NCBI RefSeq assembly: GCF_000514775.1
Contig: NZ_AZWO01000006.1
Location: 155,460-219,459, forward strand
DNA: 64,000 nt
Source of the DNA: Salinispora pacifica CNR114
GTDB lineage: Bacteria; Actinomycetota; Actinomycetes; Mycobacteriales; Micromonosporaceae
Direction: 5' to 3'
Under the pieces are notes generated by a model that saw only the letters and a program-made list of their open reading frames with translations, searched no databases and had not been told where the DNA came from. A program made the position numbers and the translations under genes. Positions 55,938 through 64,000 of this stretch are shown here, piece by piece. How positions within the stretch are numbered: the first letter of the stretch is position 1; each line of letters starts with the position of its first letter.

Positions 55938-57731
55938 ATGACCACCCTGCGTCTCGCACTCTGCCAGGTCAACCCGATCGTCGGTGACCTCGTCGGCAAC
56001 GCCACGATCATCCGGGAATGGGCCCGACGCGCCGCCGACGCCGGCGCCCAACTGGTTGCCTTCCCGGAGTTGACCCTGACTGGTTACCCGGTCGAGGACC
56101 TGGTTTTCCGCCGCTCCTTCATGGAAGCGTCGAAGGCGGCGCTGGGCCGGCTCGCCGCCGACCTCGCCGCGGATGGGTTGGGCGACCTGCCGGTGGTGGT
56201 CGGCTACCTGGACGCGGACGGCCCACCACAGGTCAGCGGCGACGCCGAGCCGGGGCACGGGGCGCGTAACGCGGCGGCCCTGCTGCACGGCGGGAAGACC
56301 GTGGCCACCTACTTCAAACACCACCTGCCCAACTACGGCGTCTTCGACGAGGACCGCTACTTCGTGCCCGGCGAGACGCTGTCTGTGGTACGAGTCGGCG
56401 GGGTGGATGTCACGCTTACCATCTGTGAGGACCTGTGGCAGGTCGGGGGGCCGTTCGCCGCCGCCCGGCAGGCCGGCGTCGGCCTCGTTATCAACATCAA
56501 CGGCTCGCCGTACGAGCTGAAGAAGGACGACGTCCGGCTACCGCTGGTCCGCCGCCGGGCCGCCGAGGCCAGGGCCACCATCGCGTACGTCAACATGATC
56601 GGCGGCCAGGACGAGCTGGTGTACGAGGGCGACTCCATGATCGTGACGGCGGAGGGGGAACTGCTCGCCCGGGCGCCGCAGTTCGTCGAGCACCTGCTGG
56701 TACACGACGTGGATCTCCCTGCCGCCACCGACGGCCCACCCGCCGACATCGAACTGGCCGACGGGATGCGGGTGCTCCACCGCCACATTGAATCGCTGCC
56801 GGCCACGCCCACCGAGAAGTCGGCGGCCGGGGGGCTCCTCGAACCGGCGGCCGACGAGGCGGAGGTGTGGCAGGCGCTCGTGCTGGGCCTGCGTGACTAC
56901 GTCGACAAGAACCGCTTTCCCACCGTGGTGCTCGGCCTCTCCGGCGGCATCGACTCGTCGGTCGTGGCGGCCCTGGCCGTTGACGCGCTCGGCGCGGACC
57001 GGGTGGTCGGGGTGTCACTGCCGAGCCAGCACTCCTCCGAGCACTCCCGGGAAGACGCAGCGGAGTTGGCCCAACGCACCGGACTGGACTACCGGGTCGA
57101 GCCGATCCAGCCGATCGTCGACACGTTCCTGGCCAACCTGTCACTCTCCGGCCTCTCGGTGGAGAATCTCCAAGCCCGGGTCCGCGGGGTGATCCTGATG
57201 GCGCTGTCGAACCAGGAGGGCCACCTGGTGCTGACCACCGGCAACAAGAGCGAACTGGCGGTCGGCTACTCCACCCTGTACGGCGACTCGGTCGGCGGTT
57301 TCAACCCGGTCAAGGACGTCTGGAAGACCCTGATCTGGCAACTCGCTCGGTGGCGAAACGCCGAGGCGGTCCGCCGCGGCGAGACCCCGCCGATCCCGGA
57401 GAGCTCGATCAACAAGCCCCCGTCGGCCGAGCTCAGCCCCGGCCAGCTGGACTCCGACACGCTGCCGGAGTACGACCTGCTCGACCCGATCCTCATCGGC
57501 TACATCGACGGCGATCTGGGCCGGGACGGGTTGATCGAGGCCGGCCACGACCCGGCGCTCGTTGAGCAGGTGCTGCGGATGGTGGATACCGCCGAGTACA
57601 AGCGGCGTCAGTCCGCCCCCGGCACGAAAATATCGATGAAGGCCTTCGGGCGGGACCGCCGCCTACCGATCACCAACCGCTGGCGCGAGGACGGCGGAGC
57701 GGCCGAAGCAGCCGCGCGCCTCGGGGAGTGA
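55938..57731 (+). CDS. nadE: Glutamine-dependent NAD+ synthetase
   Basis: 597 residues. N-terminal nitrilase-like glutaminase: FPELTLTGYP (Glu), FKHHLPNYGVFDE (Lys) and TICEDLW (Cys near 163). C-terminal synthetase: P-loop GLSGGIDSSVVAALAVDALG near 332, TGNKSELAVGYSTLYGD and KPPSAELSPGQ. It amidates deamido-NAD using glutamine, so it depends on the nearby glutamine synthetases. ATG 55938 is the canonical start. Confidence 0.96.
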   Translation: MTTLRLALCQVNPIVGDLVGNATIIREWARRAADAGAQLVAFPELTLTGYPVEDLVFRRSFMEASKAALGRLAADLAADGLGDLPVVVGYLDADGPPQVSGDAEPGHGARNAAALLHGGKTVATYFKHHLPNYGVFDEDRYFVPGETLSVVRVGGVDVTLTICEDLWQVGGPFAAARQAGVGLVININGSPYELKKDDVRLPLVRRRAAEARATIAYVNMIGGQDELVYEGDSMIVTAEGELLARAPQFVEHLLVHDVDLPAATDGPPADIELADGMRVLHRHIESLPATPTEKSAAGGLLEPAADEAEVWQALVLGLRDYVDKNRFPTVVLGLSGGIDSSVVAALAVDALGADRVVGVSLPSQHSSEHSREDAAELAQRTGLDYRVEPIQPIVDTFLANLSLSGLSVENLQARVRGVILMALSNQEGHLVLTTGNKSELAVGYSTLYGDSVGGFNPVKDVWKTLIWQLARWRNAEAVRRGETPPIPESSINKPPSAELSPGQLDSDTLPEYDLLDPILIGYIDGDLGRDGLIEAGHDPALVEQVLRMVDTAEYKRRQSAPGTKISMKAFGRDRRLPITNRWREDGGAAEAAARLGE

Positions 57732-57827
57732 CATCTTGCACTGCCCCCTGCCGCGACCCGCGGTGCGGTGCGACGATCGCGGCAGAGCCCGGGGACCGCG
57801 TACGCGGCCTCGAGGAAGGAGAGAACC

Positions 57828-58673
57828 ATGCTCGAATCCAGCCCAGCCGAGGTGACCGCCCTCTACGGCGGACCGGCGACCCGACGGGTCCGCGCCCGCG
57901 ACCTGCTCGCCGCGAAGGAGCGTGGCGAGCGGTGGGCGATGCTCACCTCGTACGACCAGTACACGGCGGGGATCTTCGACGCCGCCGGCATCCCGGTGCT
58001 GCTGGTCGGTGACTCGGCCGCGAACAACGTCTACGGCTACGACACGACGCTACCGGTGACCCCCGACGAGCTGCTTCCCCTGGTCCGGGCCGTGGTCCGG
58101 GCCACCCGGCAGACGCTGGTCGTCGGCGACCTGCCGTTCGGCTCCTACGAGGAGGGACCGACCGCGGCCCTGCGCACCGCCGTACGGTTCATGAAGGAAG
58201 GCCGCTGCCACGCGGTCAAACTGGAGGGTGGCCGCCACTACGCCGAGCAGATCGCCGCGATCGTTCGAGCCGGCATTCCGGTGATGGCGCACATCGGCTT
58301 CACCCCGCAACGGGAACACACCCTCGGTGGATACCGAGTCCAGGGCCGGGGTGACACCGCCGAGGAGGTGCTCGCCGACGCCCACGCGGTCGCCGAGGCG
58401 GGGGCCTTCGCGGTGGTACTGGAGATGGTCCCCGGCGATGTGGCGAAACGGGTAACCGCCGAGCTGACCATCCCGACCGTGGGCATCGGCGCTGGCCCGG
58501 ACACCGACGCCCAGGTGCTGGTCTGGCAGGACATGGCGGGTCTCCGTACCGGTCGGACACCCCGCTTCGTCAAGCGCTACGCCAACCTCGCCGACACCCT
58601 GGGCGAGGCGACCCGTCGGTTCGCCGACGAGGTCCGCGACGGTGGGTTCCCCAGCACCGAACACACCTTCTGA
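57828..58673 (+). CDS. panB: 3-methyl-2-oxobutanoate hydroxymethyltransferase
   Basis: 281 residues, TIM barrel, first step of pantothenate synthesis. Motifs: [46 protein letters not shown], and [20 protein letters not shown] with [18 protein letters not shown] 57828 has an excellent GGAAGGAG site. It follows nadE by 96 bases, so both cofactor genes may be co-transcribed. Confidence 0.96.
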   Translation: MLESSPAEVTALYGGPATRRVRARDLLAAKERGERWAMLTSYDQYTAGIFDAAGIPVLLVGDSAANNVYGYDTTLPVTPDELLPLVRAVVRATRQTLVVGDLPFGSYEEGPTAALRTAVRFMKEGRCHAVKLEGGRHYAEQIAAIVRAGIPVMAHIGFTPQREHTLGGYRVQGRGDTAEEVLADAHAVAEAGAFAVVLEMVPGDVAKRVTAELTIPTVGIGAGPDTDAQVLVWQDMAGLRTGRTPRFVKRYANLADTLGEATRRFADEVRDGGFPSTEHTF

Positions 58674-58680
58674 CCGGGCT

Positions 58681-58712
58681 GGCGGTGGCCCGGCCAACAC
58701 CGGGCCGCCGCC
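58681..58712 (+). terminator. Terminator after panB
   Basis: 13-base arms (58681-58693, 58700-58712) pair with one G-T wobble, eight bases after the panB stop. Confidence 0.65.
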
Positions 58713-58751
58713 GACCGGCCACTCAGGAGGAAAGAGGTAAGATCCTCGATC

Positions 58752-59237
58752 GTGCTTAAAACAAGTTTCATCCGGGCCCTACTGATCCCTACCGCCATCC
58801 TCGCCCTCACCGCCTGCGGCGGCGAAGACGACTCGGAGCCAGCCGCCTCCGAGTCGAACTCCCCCTCCGCGGCTTCCTCGTCGGCCCCAGCCGCAGCTGC
58901 CGCCAAGAGCGACGAGGAGCTCTGCGAAGCCTTCAAGGAAAGCCAGGAGCAGTTCCAAAAGACCTTCACGGAGACTATGGCGGATTTCCTCACGGCGACC
59001 GAGGAGGAAATGGAAAGCGCGATCGGTGAGCTCATGACCGAAATGGCGACGGAGGTCACCGAGATCGCCGCTACCGGCAACGCCGACAGCGAGGTCACCG
59101 CCACCCTGGAGGCACTGAGCATGGAGGCCGAGAAGGCGGCCGCCAACCTGGACAGCGCGGACGACGCCGCCTACGAGGCGGCCGGCGAAGCCGCCGTCGC
59201 GGCTTGCCAGAAGGTTGGCGTAGAGATCAATTACTGA
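58752..59237 (+). CDS. Putative lipoprotein (copy 1)
   Basis: 161 residues. Lipobox LTAC (Cys22) after a hydrophobic signal, a Ser/Ala/Pro-rich linker, then an acidic helical domain starting DEELCEAFKESQEQF and ending AAVAACQKVGVEI. Two cysteines (about 58 and near 153) could form a disulfide. GTG 58752 is used; AGGAGG lies 25 bases upstream and GAGG nearer. It is paralogous to the next gene. Function unknown. Confidence 0.8.
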   Translation: MLKTSFIRALLIPTAILALTACGGEDDSEPAASESNSPSAASSSAPAAAAAKSDEELCEAFKESQEQFQKTFTETMADFLTATEEEMESAIGELMTEMATEVTEIAATGNADSEVTATLEALSMEAEKAAANLDSADDAAYEAAGEAAVAACQKVGVEINY

Positions 59238-59284
59238 TCGCGAATCGGCAGGCCGGACAGCCCCGGCTGGCCAGGATGCCGCTC

Positions 59285-59316
59285 GTGTGCTCCGCCGGGA
59301 TTCCGGCGGAGCACAC
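59285..59316 (+). terminator. 14-base perfect hairpin between the two lipoprotein genes
   Basis: GTGTGCTCCGCCGG (59285-59298) and its exact complement (59303-59316) around GATT, 47 bases after the first lipoprotein stop. The two paralogs are therefore separate transcription units. Confidence 0.8.
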
Positions 59317-59464
59317 ACCCTCCGCCCACGTCCACCCACAACCCCACGGCGGCAGCGCATCATGATCCGCTGCGAGCCAGGGCTGCCCGGGCAGCAGGCT
59401 CCCACCCGGAGCGCACGCCCCGACGGGTCTCCAATGGGGATCAATCCGGGTAGCATTACCTTCC

Positions 59465-59950
59465 GTGCGTAAGACAACTCTCTTCCAGGCTCTGCTGGTC
59501 CCCGCCGCGGTCCTTGCCCTCACCGCTTGCGGAGGGGACGACCCGGAGCCGACGGCATCCGGGACACCGACGACCGATCCCACGACGGCCTCCTCCTCGG
59601 CGCCACCTGCGGATGCCGCCGGCAAGGGCGACAAGGAGCTCTGCGAAGCCGCCAACAAGGCCAATATGGAGCTCCGGCAGACCCTGCTCGACGCCGTCTC
59701 CGGAGGCGAGGAGCCGGATACGGAGCTGTACCAGGAGATCTTCACCGGGTTGGCGACCGAGTTCGGCGCCATCGCCGCCACCGGAGACGCCGACAGCGAG
59801 GTTGCCGCCGCGCTGTCCGCGTACAGCGCGGAGGCCGGCAAGGCAGCTACCGCCGGCAGCCCGGAAGCTGCCGACAACCCCGCCTTCAACAAGGCCACCG
59901 ACGCGGCCGTCGAGGCCTGCCAGGCGGTCGGGGTTTCCCTCGACCTCTGA
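59465..59950 (+). CDS. Putative lipoprotein (copy 2)
   Basis: 161 residues, same length as copy 1. Signal plus lipobox LTAC (Cys22), a Thr/Ser/Pro linker, and a domain starting DKELCEAANKANMEL, with the shared core IAATGDADSEV and ending AAVEACQAVGVSLDL. The two cysteines of copy 1 are kept. GTG 59465. Function unknown; the family appears secreted and membrane-anchored. Confidence 0.8.
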   Translation: MRKTTLFQALLVPAAVLALTACGGDDPEPTASGTPTTDPTTASSSAPPADAAGKGDKELCEAANKANMELRQTLLDAVSGGEEPDTELYQEIFTGLATEFGAIAATGDADSEVAAALSAYSAEAGKAATAGSPEAADNPAFNKATDAAVEACQAVGVSLDL

Positions 59951-60016
59951 CCCGCACAGCAGTTTGGGCTAACCGACGAACGTCTGCCGATTAGCTGTGG
60001 CTCGGTAGGACAATGG

Positions 60017-60046
60017 TGCGGCCCGCTGGAAGCCCAGCGGGCCGCA
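60017..60046. terminator. 13-base perfect hairpin after the second lipoprotein
   Basis: Arms 60017-60029 and 60034-60046 around AAGC, between the convergent ends of the lipoprotein and npdG genes. Confidence 0.75.
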
Positions 60047-60109
60047 GCACGTTTCGCCCCACCTCCGAACGCCGCCCCGACGGCGGGACGCATCCGGCCC
60101 CCACCACCT

Positions 60110-60808
60110 TCAGAGGTCGGTGACCCGGATGCCGGCGTGGGCCTTGTAACGCTTGTTGATAGCGATCAGGTTCGCCGTGAAAGCCTCGATCTGGTGGGCG
60201 TTCCGCAGGCGACCGGCGTAGATGCCACGCATGCCGGGGATCCGGGCGGCGAGGGCACCGACGATGCCGGCCAATTCCCGCTCCTCGGTGCAGATCAGCA
60301 CGTCCAGCTCGATCCGATCAATCTGCGGATCCGCCAGCAACGGAGCACTGACGTGGTTGAACGCCGCGCACACCCGGGACTGCGGCAGTAGCGCGGCGGC
60401 CTGCTGGACGGCGCTACCCTCCGCCACGGTGAGGGCGTAGGGGCCCTGCTTGTCGAAGCCGAGCGGGTTGACGCAGTCGATCACGATCTTCCCCGCGAGA
60501 GGCTCGGCGAGCGCGCCGACGATGCTGGCGTGGCCGTCCCACGGCACCGCGACTACCACCACATCGCTGCGCCGCGCGACCTCCTCGTTGTCGGCCCCGG
60601 TGACGCTCGCGCCGGCAGGCACCCCGGGCAGGGCCGCGATCTCCGCAGCGGACTGGGCAGCGCGCTCGGCCGAGCGGGAACCGATCAGCACGGTCTGGCC
60701 AGCACGGGCGAACCGGTAGGCGAGACCACGCCCCTGGTCGCCCGTGCCGCCGACGATACCGACAGTGAGCCCGGACACATCGGGTAGGTTGCTCGCGTCG
60801 TAAGCCAT
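60110..60808 (-). CDS. npdG: NADPH-dependent F420 reductase
   Basis: 232 residues. NADP motif VGIVGGTGDQGRGLAYRFARAG with the following GSRSAERA (phosphate-binding Ser/Arg), then VVVVAVPWDGH, KIVIDCVNPLG and AAFNHVSAPLL, as in F420H2:NADP oxidoreductases. It passes hydride between NADPH and F420, a cofactor expected in this lineage. ATG 60808 is the family start. Confidence 0.92.
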   Translation of the reverse strand: MAYDASNLPDVSGLTVGIVGGTGDQGRGLAYRFARAGQTVLIGSRSAERAAQSAAEIAALPGVPAGASVTGADNEEVARRSDVVVVAVPWDGHASIVGALAEPLAGKIVIDCVNPLGFDKQGPYALTVAEGSAVQQAAALLPQSRVCAAFNHVSAPLLADPQIDRIELDVLICTEERELAGIVGALAARIPGMRGIYAGRLRNAHQIEAFTANLIAINKRYKAHAGIRVTDL

Positions 60809-60873
60809 GCGAACATCCTCGCAAACCGCCGATGCACGAGCAGCAGTCGATGCTGTGACAATCCCCGCTGGGG

Positions 60874-61734
60874 TCAGGCCCGCTCCACCGGAATCCACAG
60901 TTCGGACTCCGCGGTCGCGCCGTCCGCCGCGACACTGGTGCGGGATATCTCCGGACCCGGACGACTGCGGTACGGGTTAGCCGGGAACCACAGGGTGAAG
61001 ACGTCCCGCCACAGATGCTGGACGGTCTGCGGGAACGGACCGGAAGTGGTGAAGACCGCCCACCTGCCGGCGGGGACCGCCATCGCGTCGAGCCCCTCCG
61101 GGGCACTCGCGCCGGTGACCACACCGTGCCAGTAGTCCAGCTCACCGCCCTCCGCCCGGCCATCAGCGATCTTGGTGCTGACGTTGACGATGCCCTTTGG
61201 TTCCTGGTCGGACAGCGCCGCCATCCGGTTTACTGTCTCCTGATCAATACTCCGGACGAACTCAACGATCGCGGGGTTCATCCCCTCGTGCACCAGGGGC
61301 ACCCGGGCTCGCCGGCCCACCAGGCGGAAACCGTCCTTGTCAACGATCCGGTAATCCATACTGCTACTCCCGTCGATGGTGAGACGGAAGGAGATCCGGG
61401 GCTGGGCACGCAGAGTCGCCCCCGTACGGCGGGCCTCGCCCGGACTGACGCCGTGCACGGCCTGAAACGCCCGGCCAAACGCCTCGGCGGAGCCATAGCC
61501 GTACCGCACCGCGACGTCGAGCAGCGACTGCTCCCCCGACAGCACCTCCGCCGCGGCGACGGTCAGTCGCCGACGGCGGACGTACTCGGACAGTCCGATC
61601 CCCGCCAGTGCGGAGAACAGCCGCCGCAGGTGGTACTCCGACGTCGCGGCGATCCGCGCCAGTTCGGCCACGTCGACCGGCTGGTCGAGTCGCTGCTCGA
61701 GGTGGGCCATGACATCGTTGAGCCGCTTCAGCAC
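60874..61734 (-). CDS. AraC-family regulator with GyrI-like ligand domain
   Basis: 286 residues from GTG 61734 (GGAGG about seven bases upstream). N-terminal pair of helix-turn-helix units (DVAELARIAATSEYHLRRLF, LLDVAVRYGYGSAEAFGRAF, with HGVSPGEARR) followed by a GyrI/BmrR-like effector domain (about 120-286; FRLVGRRARVPLVHEG, MAVPAGRWAVFTTSGPFP). This plan is the Rob/MarA-related group that senses small lipophilic compounds. npdG follows 65 bases downstream and could be a target. Confidence 0.92.
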   Translation of the reverse strand: MLKRLNDVMAHLEQRLDQPVDVAELARIAATSEYHLRRLFSALAGIGLSEYVRRRRLTVAAAEVLSGEQSLLDVAVRYGYGSAEAFGRAFQAVHGVSPGEARRTGATLRAQPRISFRLTIDGSSSMDYRIVDKDGFRLVGRRARVPLVHEGMNPAIVEFVRSIDQETVNRMAALSDQEPKGIVNVSTKIADGRAEGGELDYWHGVVTGASAPEGLDAMAVPAGRWAVFTTSGPFPQTVQHLWRDVFTLWFPANPYRSRPGPEISRTSVAADGATAESELWIPVERA

Positions 61735-61835
61735 CCGGACCTCCTTCCCTCGTGCCCACGACGCTAGGGCCACGCGGGTAGCACCAACCCGACAAGCTAT
61801 GCCAGATTCGATCAGGTCATCCCAGCCTGGGGTGG

Positions 61836-62255
61836 CTACCCGGCGGCGGTGCCACGCGTTGCGGGACCAGGCTCCGGTGCACCGTTCCAGTCGACGAGTT
61901 GGACGATGACCCCGTTCGGTTCGCGGACCTGGAAGGCGCGCTCACCCCACTCCTCGGTGGTCAGCGGCATAGTGATCTTGACGCCCTCGGCCTGTAGCCG
62001 CGCCAGCTCGCCCTCCAGATCGTCGACCACGAACGCCAGAATCACACCACGGGCGTGGTCGTCACGCTGGTCATCGGGGAGGGTGGCGAGTCCACGCTGC
62101 AGGAAGACAACGTGGGCACCGGCGTCGTCGCGGGTCAGCGAGGCAAACCCGTCCGCGGCCATCTCCTGACGAAACCCGAAGTGCTTGGTCAGGAAGGCGG
62201 CAGCGGCGGGGACATCCTCGACATTGAGTGATACGGCAGTGGAGGTGATCTTCAT
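61836..62255 (-). CDS. VOC-family (glyoxalase/bleomycin resistance-like) protein
   Basis: 139 residues. Single-chain VOC fold with two repeats: VSLNVEDVPAAAAFLTKHFG and FVVDDLEGELARLQAEGVKI, ending GERAFQVREPNGVIVQLVDW. Metal-binding candidates are few (Glu in FQVREP), so it could be a binding protein rather than an enzyme. ATG 62255. It shares a divergent promoter with the TetR gene and is its probable target. Confidence 0.9.
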   Translation of the reverse strand: MKITSTAVSLNVEDVPAAAAFLTKHFGFRQEMAADGFASLTRDDAGAHVVFLQRGLATLPDDQRDDHARGVILAFVVDDLEGELARLQAEGVKITMPLTTEEWGERAFQVREPNGVIVQLVDWNGAPEPGPATRGTAAG

Positions 62256-62295
62256 GGAAGAGTCCTTCTCGCGATGATCCGAATACGTCATACGT

Positions 62296-62322
62296 CGTAC
62301 GCTGTACATTATACAGCGTACG
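62296..62322. promoter_or_regulatory. Operator palindrome between the VOC and TetR genes
   Basis: CGTACGCTGTA (62296-62306), CATTA, TACAGCGTACG (62312-62322) is a perfect 11-base inverted repeat, 13 bases before the TetR start and 41 before the VOC start. It is the expected size for a TetR dimer pair. Confidence 0.87.
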
Positions 62323-62335
62323 GAGAAATTTGGAG

Positions 62336-63118
62336 ATGACTATGCGTGCACCTGACGTAACCGGCGGCGGAGACCCCGCGCGTACGCTCGCTCTGCTCTG
62401 GCGAGAGCCGTCGACGGCGGCGCGCCGAGGCCCGCAACGCGGCCTCAACCTGGACGCGGTGATCGAAGCGGCGACCGCCGTCACCGACACCGAAGGACTA
62501 ACCGGTCTGACCATGCGTCGCGTCGCCCAGGAACTGCGGGTCTCCCCCATGACCCTCTACACGTACGTGCCCGGCAAGGCGGAGCTACTCGACGTGATGC
62601 TCGACGCCGCGTACGGCCGGATGTCGCGCGCCGACACCACCGGACAACCCTGGCGAGTACGGCTGACCGCGGTGGCCGAGGAGAACCGGACGCTCTTCGA
62701 GACCCATCCGTGGACCGCGACGGTCTCCACGCTTCGGCCCCCGCTCGGCCCGGGCGCGATCGCCAAGTACGAGCACGAGCTGACCGCCCTGGACGGCTTG
62801 GGCCTCGACGACATCGAGATGGACGCCTGCCTGACCCTTCTGCTGAGCTTCGTCCAGGCAAACGCCCGAGTCGCCGCCGAGGCCCGGGCCACTGCCCAGC
62901 TCACCACTATGACCGACGAACAGTGGTGGGCGGCCGCCGGGCCGCTGCTGGCCCGGGTCCTCGACCCCGCGGCCTACCCGCTGGCCACTCGGGTTGGCAA
63001 CGCCGCCGGCACGGCGCACGGCAGCGCCCACGACCCCGCCCACGCCTACGAATTCGGCCTCCGCCGCCTCCTGGACGGGCTCGCCACCCTCATCGAACGC
63101 GCAACACCCGCGGCATGA
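62336..63118 (+). CDS. TetR-family regulator with TetR_C-type ligand domain
   Basis: 260 residues from ATG 62336 (ATG 62342 is nearly as likely; both have GGAG-type sites). HTH: LDAVIEAATAVTDTEGLTGL, MRRVAQELRVSPMTLYTYVP. The C-terminal all-helical ligand domain is TetR_C-like (LLSFVQANARVAAEA). It faces the VOC gene across a perfect palindrome, so it probably represses itself and that gene; the inducer is unknown. Confidence 0.92.
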   Translation: MTMRAPDVTGGGDPARTLALLWREPSTAARRGPQRGLNLDAVIEAATAVTDTEGLTGLTMRRVAQELRVSPMTLYTYVPGKAELLDVMLDAAYGRMSRADTTGQPWRVRLTAVAEENRTLFETHPWTATVSTLRPPLGPGAIAKYEHELTALDGLGLDDIEMDACLTLLLSFVQANARVAAEARATAQLTTMTDEQWWAAAGPLLARVLDPAAYPLATRVGNAAGTAHGSAHDPAHAYEFGLRRLLDGLATLIERATPAA

Positions 63119-63172
63119 GGGAACTCCTGATCCCGATCCAGGACGATCAGCGACTGGTGAGGTTCCGAATGT

Positions 63173-63778
63173 TCACTCGGCGGGGCGACGGAGCAGAGTG
63201 ACGGCGAAGTCGCTCTCCTCCCGCCACGGACGCAGATCCCAGGTGGCGAAACGCTGCTCCCGGCGTAGCCCGGCAGCAGCCGAATCGTCGTCGAAAGCCG
63301 ACAGCGGGTAGCCCCGGTCCGTGCCGAAACCAACCGCCACGATGCCGTCGGGACGCAGGTGGGCCGCGATCCGGCGGAGGACGTCGGCCTCGGTGCCCGC
63401 AGCGACGAAGGTCATCACATTGCCGGCGACCACAGCGGCGTCGAAGGGTTCCGGCTCGTCGGCGGCGGCCAGATCGAGTTCAGCCAGGTCAGCTACGAGC
63501 CAGCGCGGACCGGGATAGGCGGCCCCCGCCGCCTCGACCAAGACGGGATCGGCGTCAACACCCACCACGGTGTGCCCCCGCAAGGCCAGCGCGGCCCCGA
63601 CCCGACCAGTGCCGCAGCCGGCATCGAGGACCCGAGAACCTGGCGCTACCAGGGCATCGATCAGCCGGGCTTCGCCGGCGAGGTCCGCCCCCTCCGCCGC
63701 CAACCGACGGAATCGGTCGATGTACCACTGGGAGTGCTCTGGGCCGGTGTCGGTCACCCATCGGGTCGGCTTTGCCAT
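63173..63778 (-). CDS. Class I SAM-dependent methyltransferase
   Basis: 201 residues. SAM motif LDAGCGTGRVGAALALRGH near residue 54, acidic loop VGVDADPVLVEAA, and DAAVVAGNVMTFVAAG for motif IV. N-terminal TDTGPEHSQWYIDRFRRLA is typical of small-molecule methyltransferases of the UbiE/MenG-like fold. The substrate is unknown. ATG 63778. It is convergent to the TetR gene, 54 bases apart. Confidence 0.9.
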   Translation of the reverse strand: MAKPTRWVTDTGPEHSQWYIDRFRRLAAEGADLAGEARLIDALVAPGSRVLDAGCGTGRVGAALALRGHTVVGVDADPVLVEAAGAAYPGPRWLVADLAELDLAAADEPEPFDAAVVAGNVMTFVAAGTEADVLRRIAAHLRPDGIVAVGFGTDRGYPLSAFDDDSAAAGLRREQRFATWDLRPWREESDFAVTLLRRPAE

Positions 63779-63892
63779 GACGACAACCGTATCCCCTCGG
63801 ATCTTCGGTCAGTCCGGCGCCGGTCACCGCTGGCTCCAGCCCCAACCAGCGGTTTCCCACCCGCGGCGGGGCTGGTATTCGCCCGGACATGG

Positions 63893-63929
63893 CTGTTGGC
63901 CGGCACCCGGTTCGGGTGCCGGCCAACAG
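63893..63929 (+). terminator. 17-base perfect hairpin near the right edge
   Basis: Arms 63893-63909 and 63913-63929 around GTT, followed by TTTCTTTCCCCCTTT. The T-rich tail indicates plus-strand termination, although no plus-strand gene ends close by. The remaining bases to 64000 are strongly G/T-biased on this strand, with no gene I can support. Confidence 0.65.
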
Positions 63930-64000
63930 TTTCTTTCCCCCTTTGTGTGGGTCAGGTCTGCGGGGGTTTGTTTGTGGGTGGTGCGGGTGGGGTCAGCTGG

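Overview
The window is a high-GC actinobacterial chromosome segment, most likely from the Micromonosporaceae (Salinispora or Micromonospora type). Three things point there: GC-rich codon use with many GTG starts; an actinobacterial cytochrome bcc-aa3 gene set with a diheme cytochrome c (QcrC); and a gene order that follows, from memory, the Mycobacterium tuberculosis trpD/ctaE to panB segment (roughly Rv2192 to Rv2225). I see no rRNA, tRNA, CRISPR array or complete insertion sequence.

Region by region. 1-5901: respiratory genes on the minus strand (qcrA start, qcrC, ctaE, ctaF, ctaC), with ctaG-like, a receiver-like protein and trpD on the plus strand between them. 6096-10283: sulfur and Fe-S genes (cysteine desulfurase overlapping a TusA-like carrier; ErpA), adenosine-kinase-like PfkB enzyme, glycerate kinase. 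10352-13810: nadA, murA, a DUF3043 membrane protein. 14262-18800: a 1141-residue Pro-rich/TPR/WG-repeat protein and an aldo-keto reductase. 18943-27576: M50 protease, a CobU-CobT fusion and cobS, a DUF2314 protein, gcvT, pepA and a small conserved protein. 27756-30998: lpdA and the E2 gene. 35012-42236: SDR, membrane protein, lipB and lipA. 42392-45237: DUF4191, RDD and glnA1. 48689-55740: glnE and glnA2 with a GATase-like gene, an S66 peptidase and a secreted protein between. 55938-58673: nadE and panB. 58752-63778: two lipoproteins, npdG, AraC, VOC, TetR and a methyltransferase.

Functionally the conserved genes group into aerobic respiration, lipoate synthesis and use (lipA, lipB, lpdA, E2, gcvT), nitrogen assimilation (glnA1, glnA2, glnE; nadE also uses glutamine) and cofactor synthesis (NAD, B12, pantothenate, Fe-S).

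The accessory material sits at breaks in the M. tuberculosis-like order. The main insert is 31053-34882: two small paralogous GntR regulators reduced to a DNA-binding domain, a translationally coupled pair of small Cys-motif proteins, and a FUSC-type membrane protein. Others are a GntR/ABC module that separates lipB from lipA (38691-40968), a divergent pair of large membrane proteins (45344-48580), and a GATase-fold gene overlapping glnE whose expected nucleophile Cys is Gly. Several strong regulatory palindromes are visible: 40982-41003, 62296-62322, and a GlnR-like box ahead of glnA1 at 43716.
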